64,000 nucleotides of DNA from CAZGUH01 sp964529005 (GCA_964529005.1 CAZGUH010000016.1:11162-75161), one strand, 5' to 3'. Positions 7,694 through 16,637 are shown, counted from the stretch's first letter. A program made the numbers and translations. Notes: a model not told the origin generated them from the letters alone.

Positions 7694-8806
7694 TCAGCTT
7701 GCGCCAGGCGGGCCCGACGCCGGGTCCCACATCGTCGGTGGGGCGCGCAGGGTGCCCGACCAGGTGGCGAAGAAGCGGGGCAGCATGATCCCCGGAGGCG
7801 ACACGACGACCTCGCGGATGGCGCGGATCTGAGCCGCGGCGGTGGCGCGGATCTCGCTGACGTTGGTGTCGGCGTTCATCTCGCCGGCCGAGAACCCGAG
7901 GACGCTCGGGGCGAGGTGCAGGTCGACGCGCGACGAGGGATCACCCTCGACCTCGATGGTCCATCCGGTCGTCGTGTCCCACCCGGCGACGGGAGCGGCG
8001 CTGCGCTGCCCCGTGATCGTCACCAGCGGTCCGGACTCGAGCTCGGCGCGCAACGACCATGCGACCGCTGCGACCGTCCCGCGCGCGATCGTCCCGGCCG
8101 GGATGTCGATGTCGCGGTCGGCGAACCCGAGACGCACGCCGCGCTCCGCGCTGCGCACGCTCGTGCCCAACCCCGCCGCGATCACGGCCGCCGTCTCCAG
8201 GAGCTTGTGGAAGTACAGCGCGCCGCGCGGCGAGTCGGGCGTGAACTCCGATGCCGGCTTTCCCATGCCCATCACCTCCAGCACCGCGTAGGGCCGAGGT
8301 GAGTCGCTGCGATCGAAGCGCTCGGTGTAGCGGATCTCGCGCAGGGACGCGCTGATCCCCGTGAGCATCACCGCCAGCCAATCGGTCAGCCCATGGGCGA
8401 GCCCGGTGCCGAACAGCGTCGAGCCGCCACGCTCGCACGCCGCGACGAAGCGCAACGCGCGCTGCCGGTCGACCGCCCACGGGCACATGTATCCCGACAC
8501 CACCGAGATCACGTCCTTGCCCGACTCCAGCAGCGCCACCACGTCGCCATCGCTCGTCGACATGTCCGGCGTCCACCGCGTGTTGTGGAGCACGACGTCG
8601 GCGTCCAACTCGATCAGGGAGCGCTTGTCCGTCGTGGTCGTGACGCCCGTCGGCGGAGCGCCGACGAGATCGCCGGCGTCGCGCCCGGCTTTGTCCTCGG
8701 AGTGCACCAACACACCGACGAGCTCGAGCTCGCGATGGGCGATCACCTGCTCCAGCGCTCGCGCGCCGGTCGATCCGGTGTGCCATTGGATCACCCGGAG
8801 CGTCAT
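7694..8806 (-). CDS. NAD(P)-dependent dehydrogenase, dihydrodipicolinate reductase / diaminopentanoate dehydrogenase-like
   Basis: A 370-residue protein with an N-terminal Rossmann fold (LRVIQWHTGSTGARAL, residues 3-18), then the NTRWTPDM and GKDVISVVSGYM segments. This layout is found in a large actinobacterial group annotated as dihydrodipicolinate reductase-like or amine-dehydrogenase-family proteins, related to 2,4-diaminopentanoate dehydrogenase. The true DapB lysine-biosynthesis signature is absent, so I do not call it dapB. The reaction is probably an NAD(P)-linked oxidation or reduction of a C-N or C-O bond. It lies between a peptide-type ABC transporter and an LLM oxidoreductase on the same strand, implying a catabolic role for the imported solute. 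Substrate unknown. Confidence 0.82.
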   Translation of the reverse strand: MTLRVIQWHTGSTGARALEQVIAHRELELVGVLVHSEDKAGRDAGDLVGAPPTGVTTTTDKRSLIELDADVVLHNTRWTPDMSTSDGDVVALLESGKDVISVVSGYMCPWAVDRQRALRFVAACERGGSTLFGTGLAHGLTDWLAVMLTGISASLREIRYTERFDRSDSPRPYAVLEVMGMGKPASEFTPDSPRGALYFHKLLETAAVIAAGLGTSVRSAERGVRLGFADRDIDIPAGTIARGTVAAVAWSLRAELESGPLVTITGQRSAAPVAGWDTTTGWTIEVEGDPSSRVDLHLAPSVLGFSAGEMNADTNVSEIRATAAAQIRAIREVVVSPPGIMLPRFFATWSGTLRAPPTMWDPASGPPGAS

Positions 8807-8846
8807 CGCTGCGTGCCAGCCAGCTTGTGCGAGGTCACTGCTCCCC

Positions 8847-8906
8847 TACTCCCGAACCTTGTCCTCCCGGACCTTCTACTCCCGGACCTTCTACTCCCGA
8901 ACTTTC
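8847..8906. repeat. 15-bp tandem repeat, 4 copies, spanning a stop codon
   Basis: Four consecutive 15-base units close to TACTCCCGGACCTTC. The fourth (8892-8906) encodes the last residues of the ABC permease just before its stop at 8891-8893. The other three extend into the 84-base intergenic gap. Units differ from each other at one to three positions. Confidence 0.9.
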
Positions 8907-9838
8907 GGGTTCAAGATGCCATAGGACAGGTCGACGAGAAGGTTGGCGAACGTGACAGCGATCGCGGTGACGAGCACGGCGCCCTGGATCATCGGCACGT
9001 CGCGCGCGGACACGGCGTTGACGATCAGGCTGCCGAACCCGGGAAGGGCGAACACGATCTCGATCGTCACCGCGCCCCCGACGAGCCGGCCGGCGGTGAG
9101 ACCGACGACCGTGATGATCGGGATCGCTGCGCTCTTCGCGGCGTGCTTGGCGAGGACCGTCCGTGGCGACAGGCCCTTGGCCCGCGCCGTGCGGATGTAG
9201 TCCTCGCGGAACACGTCGGAGAACGCCGCCCTCGTCTGGCGCGTGAAGTGCCCGACGGCCGTGGTGGAGAGCGCGAGCGCCGGCAGCACGAGGTGGCGTG
9301 CCCACTCGACGATGCCGCCGTCAGCGATCGACACGTAGCCCGTCGCCGGGAACCAGCGCCATTCGACGGCGAACAACAACACCAGGATCAACGCCGCGAC
9401 GAAGCCGGGGATCGCCATGCCGAGCGAGGCCAGCGACGTCACGGCGCGGTCGACCCATGACTTCGGGCGCAGCGCGGCGACGATGCCGAGGGGGATCGAG
9501 ACCATCACCGAGAACACCAGCGCAAAAGCAGCGAGCGACAGCGTCACCGGCAGCCGGCTCTTCACCGCGGAGACAACCGGCTGGCGGCTGGTGGTCAACG
9601 ACTCGCCGAGATCGCCGCGCACGGCGTCGCCCAGCCAGCGCGCGTACCGGACCGGGAGCGGGTCGTCGAGGCCGAGCCGCTCGCGGGTCTGCTCGATCAC
9701 CTCGCGGCTGGCGTCCTGCCCGGCGATCGCCACCGCCGGGTCTCCGGGAAGCAGCTCCATCACGACGAACATGATCATGCTGACGATCAGCAGCATCGGG
9801 ATCGCTGCGGCCAGCCGGCGAACCACGAACTTCACCAT
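8891..9838 (-). CDS. Peptide-type ABC transporter permease (DppB/OppB-like)
   Basis: The 315-residue membrane protein starts MVKFVVRRLAAAIPMLLIVS, the standard first transmembrane helix of DppB-type permeases. It continues with MELLPGDPA, the periplasmic DPLPVRYARWLGDAVRGDLGES region, and about five more helices. The cytoplasmic EAA coupling loop is visible as YIRTARAKGLSPRTVL (about 205-220). It forms the membrane channel with the DppC-like protein at 11755. It is unusually the last transporter gene of the operon, after both ATPases. Its ATG overlaps the preceding ATPase stop by seven bases. The 3' end lies in a 15-base tandem repeat. Confidence 0.93.
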   Translation of the reverse strand: MVKFVVRRLAAAIPMLLIVSMIMFVVMELLPGDPAVAIAGQDASREVIEQTRERLGLDDPLPVRYARWLGDAVRGDLGESLTTSRQPVVSAVKSRLPVTLSLAAFALVFSVMVSIPLGIVAALRPKSWVDRAVTSLASLGMAIPGFVAALILVLLFAVEWRWFPATGYVSIADGGIVEWARHLVLPALALSTTAVGHFTRQTRAAFSDVFREDYIRTARAKGLSPRTVLAKHAAKSAAIPIITVVGLTAGRLVGGAVTIEIVFALPGFGSLIVNAVSARDVPMIQGAVLVTAIAVTFANLLVDLSYGILNPKVRE

Positions 9839-10737
9839 GGTCGGGCCTCCTGCCCGGCGACCGGGCGGCCCGGCTGGACCAGCGCGTTCGCCATCCGCAG
9901 CCAGCCCGCGCCGACGCGGGCGGCGCGCGCCTTGGGCCGCCGCGGCGTCGCGGTCGGCGCCGCCGACAGCAGCTCCTTGGTGTACGGCTCCTGGGGATCG
10001 TCGAAGACCTGCTCCGCCGGGCCCTGCTCGACGATCCGGCCGCGGTTCATCACCGCCACCTCGTGGGCCACGTGACGGACGATCTCGAGGTCGTGCGAGA
10101 CGAAAAGGTAGGCGAGACCGCGCGCAGCTTGGAGATCGAGCAGAAGGTTGACGACCTGGGCGCGGATCGACGCGTCGAGCGCGGACACCGGCTCGTCGCA
10201 GACGATGACGTCCGGGCCGGCAGCGAGGGCGCGTGCGATCGCCACGCGCTGGAGCTGGCCACCGGACATCTCCCGCGGCAAGCGGTCGGCGTGCTCCTCC
10301 TGGAGGCCGACGTCGGCGAGCAGCTCGACGACGCGCTCGTCGCGCTCGCGCCCGCGCAGGCCCTCGTGGATCGTCAGCGGCTCGCCCACCGCGGCGCCGA
10401 CGACGATCTTCGGGTCGAGCGAGGAGTACGGATCCTGGAAGATCATCTGGATGTGGCGCCGCACGCGGCGCAGCTCGGCGCCGTTCAACGACGTGAGCTC
10501 ACGGTCACGGAACCGCACCGACCCGCTGTCGGGGTCGATCAGCCGGGTCACCATCCGCCCGACCGTGCTCTTGCCCGCCCCGCTCTCCCCCACCAGCGCC
10601 AGCGTGCGCCCGGCGTGGAGCGTGAACGAGACGCCCTGCACGGCGTCGAGCCGTTCCACCGGACGCCCGAGGATGTCGCGCCGGAGCGTGTACGACTTGC
10701 ACAGGTCGGTGACCGTGAGGACCGGCTGCTCGGTCAT
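9832..10737 (-). CDS. Peptide-type ABC transporter ATP-binding protein (DppF/OppF-like)
   Basis: The 301-residue ATPase has Walker A GESGAGKST (about 50-58), Q-loop MIFQDPYSSLDP, signature MSGGQLQRVAIARALA, Walker B VIVCDEPVSALD and the switch His in VSHDLEIVRH. It energises uptake through the DppB/DppC-like permeases at 8891 and 11755, paired with the ATPase at 10734. The C-terminal oligopeptide extension is short and lacks the Cys cluster carried by its partner. Its ATG (10737) overlaps the partner ATPase stop by four bases. The solute is not known. Confidence 0.93.
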   Translation of the reverse strand: MTEQPVLTVTDLCKSYTLRRDILGRPVERLDAVQGVSFTLHAGRTLALVGESGAGKSTVGRMVTRLIDPDSGSVRFRDRELTSLNGAELRRVRRHIQMIFQDPYSSLDPKIVVGAAVGEPLTIHEGLRGRERDERVVELLADVGLQEEHADRLPREMSGGQLQRVAIARALAAGPDVIVCDEPVSALDASIRAQVVNLLLDLQAARGLAYLFVSHDLEIVRHVAHEVAVMNRGRIVEQGPAEQVFDDPQEPYTKELLSAAPTATPRRPKARAARVGAGWLRMANALVQPGRPVAGQEARPW

Positions 10738-11768
10738 GGCGCGATCTCGTCATGGCGGACGCATCGCACGAGGCCGCGATCCGTCGGGCGCAGCAGCACC
10801 GGCGCGCTGTCGCAGCGGCCCTCCTGGGCGAACGGGCAGCGCGGGTGGAACCGGCAGCCCTGCGGCCATGCCCAGGGCATCGGTACGACCCCCGCGATCG
10901 ACGACATGCGCGTGCGGCGCGATCGGGTCGGGATTGCGTCCAGCAGGCCCCTCGTGTAGGGATGCTGGGGGCGCTCGAACAGGTCGTACAGCGGCGCGAC
11001 CTCGGTGACCTGGCCCGCGTACATGACCGCGATCAGGTCGCACATCTCGGCCACCACGCCGAGGTCGTGGGTGATCAGCAGGACGGACAGGCCGAGCTGG
11101 TCCTGGAGCTCCTCCATCAACCGCAGCACCTGCGCCTGCACCGTGACGTCCAACGCGGTGGTCGGCTCGTCGGCGATCAGCAGCTGCGGCTCACCGGCCA
11201 GCGCGCAGGCCAGCATCACCCTCTGGCACATGCCGCCGCTGAGCTCGTGCGGGTACGAGCCGGCCCGCCGTGCGGCGTTGTGGATGCCGACGGTGTCGAG
11301 CAGCTCGGCGGCGCGGGCACGCGCTGCTGAGCGCGACACGCCGTGATGCCGCCGCACCACCTCGGCGACCTGCTCGCCGACGGTGAACGCGGGGTGCAGG
11401 CTGCGCCGCGGCTCCTGGAAGATCATCGCCATCGACCGGCCGCGGACGCGGGCGAGCTCGTGCTCGTCCAGCCCGACGAGCTCGACGCCGTCGAGCGTGA
11501 TCGAACCGCGCACGACCCGGCAGGTGTGCCGATCGAGCAGTCCCATCACCGCCAGCGACGTCAGCGTCTTGCCGCATCCCGACTCGCCGACGAGACCGAC
11601 CGTCTGGCCGCGTTCGATCGAAAGGGTCACGCCGTCGAGCACCTGCACCCACCCGCGCGGCGAGCGCACCTCGACGGTCAGGTCGTCGACCGCGAGCAAC
11701 GGGCCGGGCCGTGGCGTCGCCGAGGTCGCGGCCGCGGCGCCCGGCACGGTCGCCTCAGCGCCTGCCAC
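10734..11768 (-). CDS. Peptide-type ABC transporter ATP-binding protein (DppD/OppD-like)
   Basis: A 344-residue ATPase with Walker A GESGCGKT, Q-loop MIFQEPRRSLHPAF, signature LSGGMCQRVMLACALA, Walker B LLIADEPTTALD and LLITHDLGVVAEM. A C-terminal oligopeptide domain follows with the Cys-rich CRFHPRCPFAQEGRC. The first in-frame ATG is at 11786, but I favour GTG 11768: GGAGGG lies five bases before it, and the overlap with the preceding permease gene shrinks from 32 to 14 bases. It pairs with the 9832 ATPase. Everything about operon position and sequence says dipeptide/oligopeptide-type importer. Confidence 0.93.
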   Translation of the reverse strand: MAGAEATVPGAAAATSATPRPGPLLAVDDLTVEVRSPRGWVQVLDGVTLSIERGQTVGLVGESGCGKTLTSLAVMGLLDRHTCRVVRGSITLDGVELVGLDEHELARVRGRSMAMIFQEPRRSLHPAFTVGEQVAEVVRRHHGVSRSAARARAAELLDTVGIHNAARRAGSYPHELSGGMCQRVMLACALAGEPQLLIADEPTTALDVTVQAQVLRLMEELQDQLGLSVLLITHDLGVVAEMCDLIAVMYAGQVTEVAPLYDLFERPQHPYTRGLLDAIPTRSRRTRMSSIAGVVPMPWAWPQGCRFHPRCPFAQEGRCDSAPVLLRPTDRGLVRCVRHDEIAP

Positions 11769-12660
11769 CGCGTCCCTCCAGCGCATCGCTCAGGCCGTCG
11801 CCGAGCACGGAGAAGACGAGGATCGTGATCACGATCAGCGCGGACGGCGGGAGCATGAACCACGGCGATTCGTGGACGTGACGGAACGCCTCCCGCAACA
11901 TCGAGCCCCAACTGGCCTGCGGCGGCTGGGCGCCGAGTCCGAGGAAGCTGAGGCTGGCCTCGGCGATGATCACCACGCCGGCCGAGAACGTCGCCTCGAT
12001 CAGCAGCGGCGAGCTGGCGTTCGGCAACACGTGGCGCCACATCAGCCGCCATGGCGAGCAGCCGACCGAGCGGCAGGCTTCGATGTAGAGCTCCCGCGAC
12101 ACCGAGCGCGCCGCGGCGCGGCCGATGCGGAACATCGACGGCGACAGGACGATCCCGACGGCGATCATCGCGTTGGAGAGCCCCGATCCGAGCACACCGA
12201 CGATCGCCAGCGCGAGCACGATCGCCGGCAGCGTCAGCAGCGCGTCGGCGACACGGCTGAGCAGCCCGTCGACCCACCCGGGCGCGACGCCGGCGAGCAG
12301 GCCGAGCGGCACACCGACCGCCAGTGCGAGGGCGACGGCCGTCGTCACCGCTTGCAGGCTGAGCCGGCCCGACACCATCAGGCGGCTCAGCTGATCGCGC
12401 CCGAAGCTGTCGGTGCCGAGCCAGTGGTCGAGGCTGGGACCCTGTAGCCGATCGCTCAGGCTTTGCGCGTTCGGGTCGGCGGGCGTGTACCAGAGCGAGA
12501 CGATCGACGCCGCGGCGATGAGGACGATGACAGCGAGCGCCGCCATCGCCGCGCGGTTGCGGGCGAGCTCGCGCAGCATCCGGCTGCGGCGGAGACCGTC
12601 GAGCCGGTTGCTCCGGCGCCTGGGGTTCGCCCTCAGTCCGATCGACGCGGTGTCGGCCAT
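11755..12660 (-). CDS. Peptide-type ABC transporter permease (DppC/OppC-like)
   Basis: The 301-residue inner-membrane permease has an N-terminal cytoplasmic tail, a first helix around residues 38-58, the family mark HWLGTDSFGRDQLSRL (about 79-94) and about five further helices. The coupling loop YIEACRSVGCSPWRLMWRH precedes the conserved SSPLLIEATFSAGVVIIAE and SFLGLGAQPPQASWGSML. It forms the pore with the DppB-like protein at 8891. The gap to the binding-protein gene upstream is only seven bases. The C terminus is basic (GRGGRR). Confidence 0.93.
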   Translation of the reverse strand: MADTASIGLRANPRRRSNRLDGLRRSRMLRELARNRAAMAALAVIVLIAAASIVSLWYTPADPNAQSLSDRLQGPSLDHWLGTDSFGRDQLSRLMVSGRLSLQAVTTAVALALAVGVPLGLLAGVAPGWVDGLLSRVADALLTLPAIVLALAIVGVLGSGLSNAMIAVGIVLSPSMFRIGRAAARSVSRELYIEACRSVGCSPWRLMWRHVLPNASSPLLIEATFSAGVVIIAEASLSFLGLGAQPPQASWGSMLREAFRHVHESPWFMLPPSALIVITILVFSVLGDGLSDALEGRGGRR

Positions 12661-12667
12661 GGTGCCG

Positions 12668-14311
12668 TCAGCTCGTCGCCACGCCGATCACGCGGAAGTC
12701 GACGCGGTTGGTGAAGTTGGCGATGTTCTGGTCCTCCACCCCGACCAGCCTGCTGGAGGCGATGTTCATCGACGGCTGGCGGCAGATCGGGATGACCACC
12801 GCGTTCTCGACGGTCTCGGTGCTCAGCTTCTCCAGCAGGGCCGTGCGCTCCTCCTCGGAGATCGACGCGTCGACCGCTCGATCGACGTCGGCCTGCATCT
12901 GCCCTGCCAGCGGGCCGTCCGGCGGGAAGGCGCCCGGGTGAAGCGGCCGGAAGATGCCGTTGCGCATGAACGCGGCAGGGAACGCCTCGCCCTCGATACC
13001 ACCGACCCAGGTATCTCCGTCGCCGTTGTTGAACGCCGCGAACTGCGTGGGCGCGTCGCCCAGCTGAAGCTCGTATGCAATGCCGACCGAGCCGAACTGG
13101 TTCTCGAGCGCGACGGCGATGTCCTGCTGTGGCTCGAGCGCCATGATCTTCCCGTCGAACCCAGCGTCGGAGATCCCGGCCTCCTCGAGGATCGCCCGCG
13201 CGGCGTCCGGGTCGTAGCCCCATTCCTGTTCGAGCGATGCGACGTGCCCCGGAACCCCCGGCGCGAACGGCTGCACCGTCGCCTGGCACGTGCCGTCGAA
13301 GAGGGCGGCGCTGATGCCGTCCCGATCGACGGCCCGCATCGCCGCCTGGCGGACGGCGAGATCCGTCACCCGATCGTTGTTGATGCGCATCACCCACAAC
13401 AGGTTCGGGGCGAACTCGTGGATCGTGAAGTCCCCCGAATCGGCCAGGGACCGGTACTCGGGAATTCCCTCACCGACACTGCGGGTGAGGTCGATCTGGC
13501 CGGTGCGCAGCGCGTTCACGCGCGCGTTCAGGTCGAGCAGCATCGTGTACTCGATCCGCGCCACCTTCTGGTGCTCCGGGTTCCAGTAGCCGTCGGCGCG
13601 CACGTAGCTGATCGACGTCCCGACGTCGAACGAATCGACGACGTAGGGCCCGGAGCCCGCCGACGTGGTCGCCAGGTTGACGCCGCGGGCGATCGCCGCG
13701 GGGTTGATCACCGACCCGGACGCGTCGGCGAGCACGTTGAGCAGCTCCGCCGCCGGCCGGTCGAGATGGAACACGGCGTGGTGGTCGTCGACCACCTCGA
13801 TGCTCTCGATCGGCTCGAGCACCGCCTTGGACTGGTTGGTTCCCTCCGCCGTCTGGCCGCGCTCGATGCTGGCCTTGACCGCCGCGGCGGTCACCGGCGA
13901 CCCGTCGTCGTGGAACACGGCGTCGTCACGCAGTTCGATGCTCAGGGTGAGGCCGTCGGGGCTGTACTCCCACGACGTCGCCAGGCCGGGCAGGATCTCG
14001 CCGCCGGCGCCGACCTCGAACAGGCGGTCGTAGACGAGGTGGGTCGTCAGGTGGGCGCCGACCTGGCTCGTGTTGACGTGCGGATCGAGGCTGGCCGGGG
14101 GGACGCTGAAGCCCACGCGCAACGTCGCCTCGGGGTCGGTCGCCCGGTCGTCCGGCGCGTCAGCGCCCGCAGACCCGGCGTCGCTTCCGGCAGGCGAATG
14201 CGCGCCGTCGCCGTCACCTCCGCCGCATGCCGACGCCAGCAGAGCGAGGCACAGGACGGCGGCCGCGACCCCGCCCTGCGTGCGCCGCCTCCCGATTGCC
14301 GATCCCGTCAC
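12668..14311 (-). CDS. ABC transporter substrate-binding lipoprotein (family 5)
   Basis: This 547-residue SBP_bac_5 lipoprotein has a signal segment ending in the lipobox LLASAC (Cys around 29), a Gly/Asp/Ser linker, and then the family core. Typical marks are LRVGFSVPPASLDPHVNTS, THLVYDRLFEV, PGLATSWEYSPDGLTLSIEL, and LDLNARVNALRTGQIDL. It would deliver a peptide-like or other amphipathic solute to the transporter encoded just downstream. The start is GTG 14311, with GGGAGG five bases upstream. The intergenic 14312-14499 holds an AT-rich GATATAG patch about 20 bases upstream that could be part of a promoter. Confidence 0.92.
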   Translation of the reverse strand: MTGSAIGRRRTQGGVAAAVLCLALLASACGGGDGDGAHSPAGSDAGSAGADAPDDRATDPEATLRVGFSVPPASLDPHVNTSQVGAHLTTHLVYDRLFEVGAGGEILPGLATSWEYSPDGLTLSIELRDDAVFHDDGSPVTAAAVKASIERGQTAEGTNQSKAVLEPIESIEVVDDHHAVFHLDRPAAELLNVLADASGSVINPAAIARGVNLATTSAGSGPYVVDSFDVGTSISYVRADGYWNPEHQKVARIEYTMLLDLNARVNALRTGQIDLTRSVGEGIPEYRSLADSGDFTIHEFAPNLLWVMRINNDRVTDLAVRQAAMRAVDRDGISAALFDGTCQATVQPFAPGVPGHVASLEQEWGYDPDAARAILEEAGISDAGFDGKIMALEPQQDIAVALENQFGSVGIAYELQLGDAPTQFAAFNNGDGDTWVGGIEGEAFPAAFMRNGIFRPLHPGAFPPDGPLAGQMQADVDRAVDASISEEERTALLEKLSTETVENAVVIPICRQPSMNIASSRLVGVEDQNIANFTNRVDFRVIGVATS

Positions 14312-14499
14312 GACACCTCCCTGGATGACGCCGCTATATCAGCGTTATTCCTCAACCTCCACGAAGCTAATGAGCTGTGCGCAGAACGACAACGCGGTCA
14401 CCGAGAGACCGCGACGGCGACGACCGCCGATGGACCCGGATTGGAACCGGACACCTCGACGACGATAGCGAGGAGCCGGCGACCCCGTCGGCGGGCGCT

Positions 14500-15402
14500 C
14501 TACAGCGCGGCGAACGGATTGTTCAGGGTGAACGGGACGTCGGCCAGGCGATCGCCCTCCTCGAGGAGCTCGGCGACGCTCCACCGGCCGTCCTTCTCGA
14601 TGCCGTCGACGATCGCGAACGGCTGGAACAGCTTCACCTGGCCACCCATGACGAGGAAGATGCGGCCGTTGACGCGGCACGATTCGGCGCCGAGGTAGGC
14701 GACCCAGGGCGACACGTTGGCGGGATCCATCACGTCGAAGCCGTCGGCGGGAACCTCGCTCATGATGCCGCCGAGATCCTCGGTCAGACGGGTCCGGGCC
14801 GTCGGCGCGATGGCGTTGACGCGCACGCCGTACCGCTCGAGCTCCATCGCTGCGATGATCGTGAACGCGGCGATGCCCGCCTTGGCCGCCCCGTAGTTCG
14901 CCTGGCCCGGCTGGCCGAACAGCCCCGACGTCGAGGTGGTGTTGACGACCGAGGCGGCCACGCGCGCGCCGGCCTTGGAGCGGTCGCGCCAGTACGTTGC
15001 GGCATGGCGCGTCGGGCAGAAGTGGCCCCGCAGGTGCACCCGCGTGACGGCATCCCACTCCTGCTCACTCATGTTCACCAGCGTGCGGTCGCGCAGGATG
15101 CCGGCGTTGTTGACGAGCACGTGGAGGTCGCCGAATCGCTCGATCGCGGCGTCGACCAACCGCTTCGCCCCGTCCCAGTCGGTGACGTCGTCGTGGTTGG
15201 CGATCGCCTGGCCACCGAAGGCCTCGATCTCGGCGACGACCTGCTCGGCCGCCGAGGCGTCGGCGCCCTGCCCGTCGCGGCTGCCGCCGAGGTCGTTGAC
15301 GACAACCCTCGCGCCCTCGCGGGCATACAGCAGGGCGTGCTCGCGCCCGATTCCGCGCCCGGCGCCGGTGATGATCGCCACGCGACCGTCCAACTCACCC
15401 AT
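14500..15402 (-). CDS. SDR, (R)-hydroxyacyl-CoA dehydrogenase-type (MFE-2/HSD17B4-like)
   Basis: The 300-residue short-chain dehydrogenase has the cofactor motif TGAGRGIGREHALLYAREGA with VVVNDLGGS, a pattern shared with the dehydrogenase unit of multifunctional enzyme 2. The DD of NHDDVTDW, NNAG (about 100) and the catalytic NTTSTSGLFGQPGQANYGAAK (Ser, Tyr, Lys) are intact. MFE-2-type enzymes oxidise (R)-3-hydroxyacyl-CoA with NAD. ATG 15402 has GGAGG six bases upstream. It is the last gene of the AtuA operon, 53 bases after the acyl-CoA dehydrogenase. The stop is followed by GCCCGCCGACGGG, a small hairpin without a T-run. Confidence 0.9.
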   Translation of the reverse strand: MGELDGRVAIITGAGRGIGREHALLYAREGARVVVNDLGGSRDGQGADASAAEQVVAEIEAFGGQAIANHDDVTDWDGAKRLVDAAIERFGDLHVLVNNAGILRDRTLVNMSEQEWDAVTRVHLRGHFCPTRHAATYWRDRSKAGARVAASVVNTTSTSGLFGQPGQANYGAAKAGIAAFTIIAAMELERYGVRVNAIAPTARTRLTEDLGGIMSEVPADGFDVMDPANVSPWVAYLGAESCRVNGRIFLVMGGQVKLFQPFAIVDGIEKDGRWSVAELLEEGDRLADVPFTLNNPFAAL

Positions 15403-15411
15403 TCGCATCCT

Positions 15412-15451
15412 CCATCGCGTGCTCGATCCGCGTGCCCGATCCGTGTGCCGC
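15412..15451. repeat. Degenerate 13-bp tandem repeat, 3 copies, beside a stop codon
   Basis: Three imperfect units close to ATCCGCGTGCCCG fill most of the gap between the acyl-CoA dehydrogenase stop (15456) and the SDR start (15402). Confidence 0.6.
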
Positions 15452-15455
15452 GGCG

Positions 15456-16637
15456 TCAGCCGCGCGGCACGTCCTTCCACGGCGTGTCCTTGTCGACCCG
15501 CACGTCGCCCGGCAGCCCGAGCACCCGTTCGGCGACGATGTTGCGGGCGATCTCGGTGCTGCCCCCCTCGATCGAGTTCGCCGGCGACCGCAAGAACGCG
15601 CCGACCGGGTCGGGCCACGTGTCGCCGACGTCGACGCGCTCCATCGCATACCCGCCGGGCTTGAGCATGCCCTCGGCGCCGAGCAGCTCGACGGCGAGCG
15701 CGGTGATCTGCTGGTTGAGCTTGGCGGCCATGATCTTGCCCAGCGAGCCCTCGGGGCCCGGCGTCCCGGCCGAGCGCGCCTGGGCGGCGCGGATGTTGGT
15801 CAGCCGCAGCGCCTCGGCCTGCGCCCAGAGGTTCACGAGGCGGTCCTTGGCCACCGGACCGCCGCCGACCTCCCGCCAGAGATCGACGAGGTGACCGATC
15901 GGTCCGCTGCCGCGCGGCGGCGCGCTGCCGCCGATGGCGACGCGCTCGTTCATCAGCGTGGTGAGCACCACCCGCCATCCCTCGCCCTCGGCGCCGAGGC
16001 GCTCGCTGTCGGGGATGCGCACGCCTTCGAGGAACACCTCGTTGAACTCCGCGTCGCCGGTCATCTGGTACAGCGGCCGCACGTGGACGCCCGGCGCGTG
16101 CATGTCGATGACGAAGTAGGTCAGGCCTTTGTGCTTGGGCACGTCGGGGTTGGAGCGGGCGACCAGCATGCCGAACCGGGCGATGTGGGCGAACGTCGTC
16201 CACACCTTCTGGCCGTCGATGATCCACTCGTCGCCGTCACGCACGGCGCGCGTCGCCAGCCCGGCGACGTCGGACCCCGCCCCGGGCTCGCTGAACAGCT
16301 GGCACCAGATCTCCTCGCCGGTGAACAGCGGGCGCAGGTAGCGGCGCTTCTGCGCCTCGCTGCCGTGCGTCACCACGGTCGGCGCGCCCATGCCGTGCCC
16401 GATCAGCAACGTCGGCTCGGGCAACGGAGCACCGGCGTCCGCCACGCGCTCGTTGATGATCCGCTGGAAGCTCGGCGACGCCCCGAGCCCTCCGTGGCCC
16501 TCGGGGAAGTGGACCCACGCCAGCCCGCGGTCGAACTGCTCGCCGAAGAACTTCGTCGGCTCCGTGCTGGCCGGGTCGGCCGCCGCCAGCAGGTCGTCGC
16601 AGCGAGCGAGGATGTCCGCTTCCGTGATCCCGCTCAC
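15456..16637 (-). CDS. Acyl-CoA dehydrogenase
   Basis: A 393-residue acyl-CoA dehydrogenase of the actinobacterial FadE type. The signature CQLFSEPGAGSDVAGLATRA and DGQKVWTTFAHIARFGMLVAR mark the FAD domain; the C-terminal end is SIEGGSTEIARNIVAERVLGLP. The start is GTG 16637, overlapping the DUF35 stop by four bases (GTGA), so the open frame extending further upstream is not used. Its neighbours, a DUF35/thiolase-like pair and an MFE-2-like SDR, are the combination seen in steroid or branched side-chain degradation, where such dehydrogenases introduce the alpha-beta double bond. The actual substrate here is inferred only in outline. Confidence 0.93.
   Translation of the reverse strand: MSGITEADILARCDDLLAAADPASTEPTKFFGEQFDRGLAWVHFPEGHGGLGASPSFQRIINERVADAGAPLPEPTLLIGHGMGAPTVVTHGSEAQKRRYLRPLFTGEEIWCQLFSEPGAGSDVAGLATRAVRDGDEWIIDGQKVWTTFAHIARFGMLVARSNPDVPKHKGLTYFVIDMHAPGVHVRPLYQMTGDAEFNEVFLEGVRIPDSERLGAEGEGWRVVLTTLMNERVAIGGSAPPRGSGPIGHLVDLWREVGGGPVAKDRLVNLWAQAEALRLTNIRAAQARSAGTPGPEGSLGKIMAAKLNQQITALAVELLGAEGMLKPGGYAMERVDVGDTWPDPVGAFLRSPANSIEGGSTEIARNIVAERVLGLPGDVRVDKDTPWKDVPRG

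Noticed and set aside
8847..8906. CRISPR array
   Set aside because: Units are 15 bases, head to tail, without spacers, and there are no cas genes.
14435..14451. tRNA-like T-arm on the minus strand (TCCGG, TTCCAAT loop, CCGGG)
   Set aside because: The stem-loop is good, but no matching acceptor stem, anticodon arm or D arm can be placed at the right distance. I take it as chance or at most a remnant.
14487..14500. Hairpin after the SDR stop as a terminator
   Set aside because: The stem is only four bases with no following T-run.
14500..16227. Long minus-strand frame suggesting an SDR fusion protein
   Set aside because: The SDR starts at ATG 15402 with a good ribosome site; the extension overlaps the acyl-CoA dehydrogenase in another frame.
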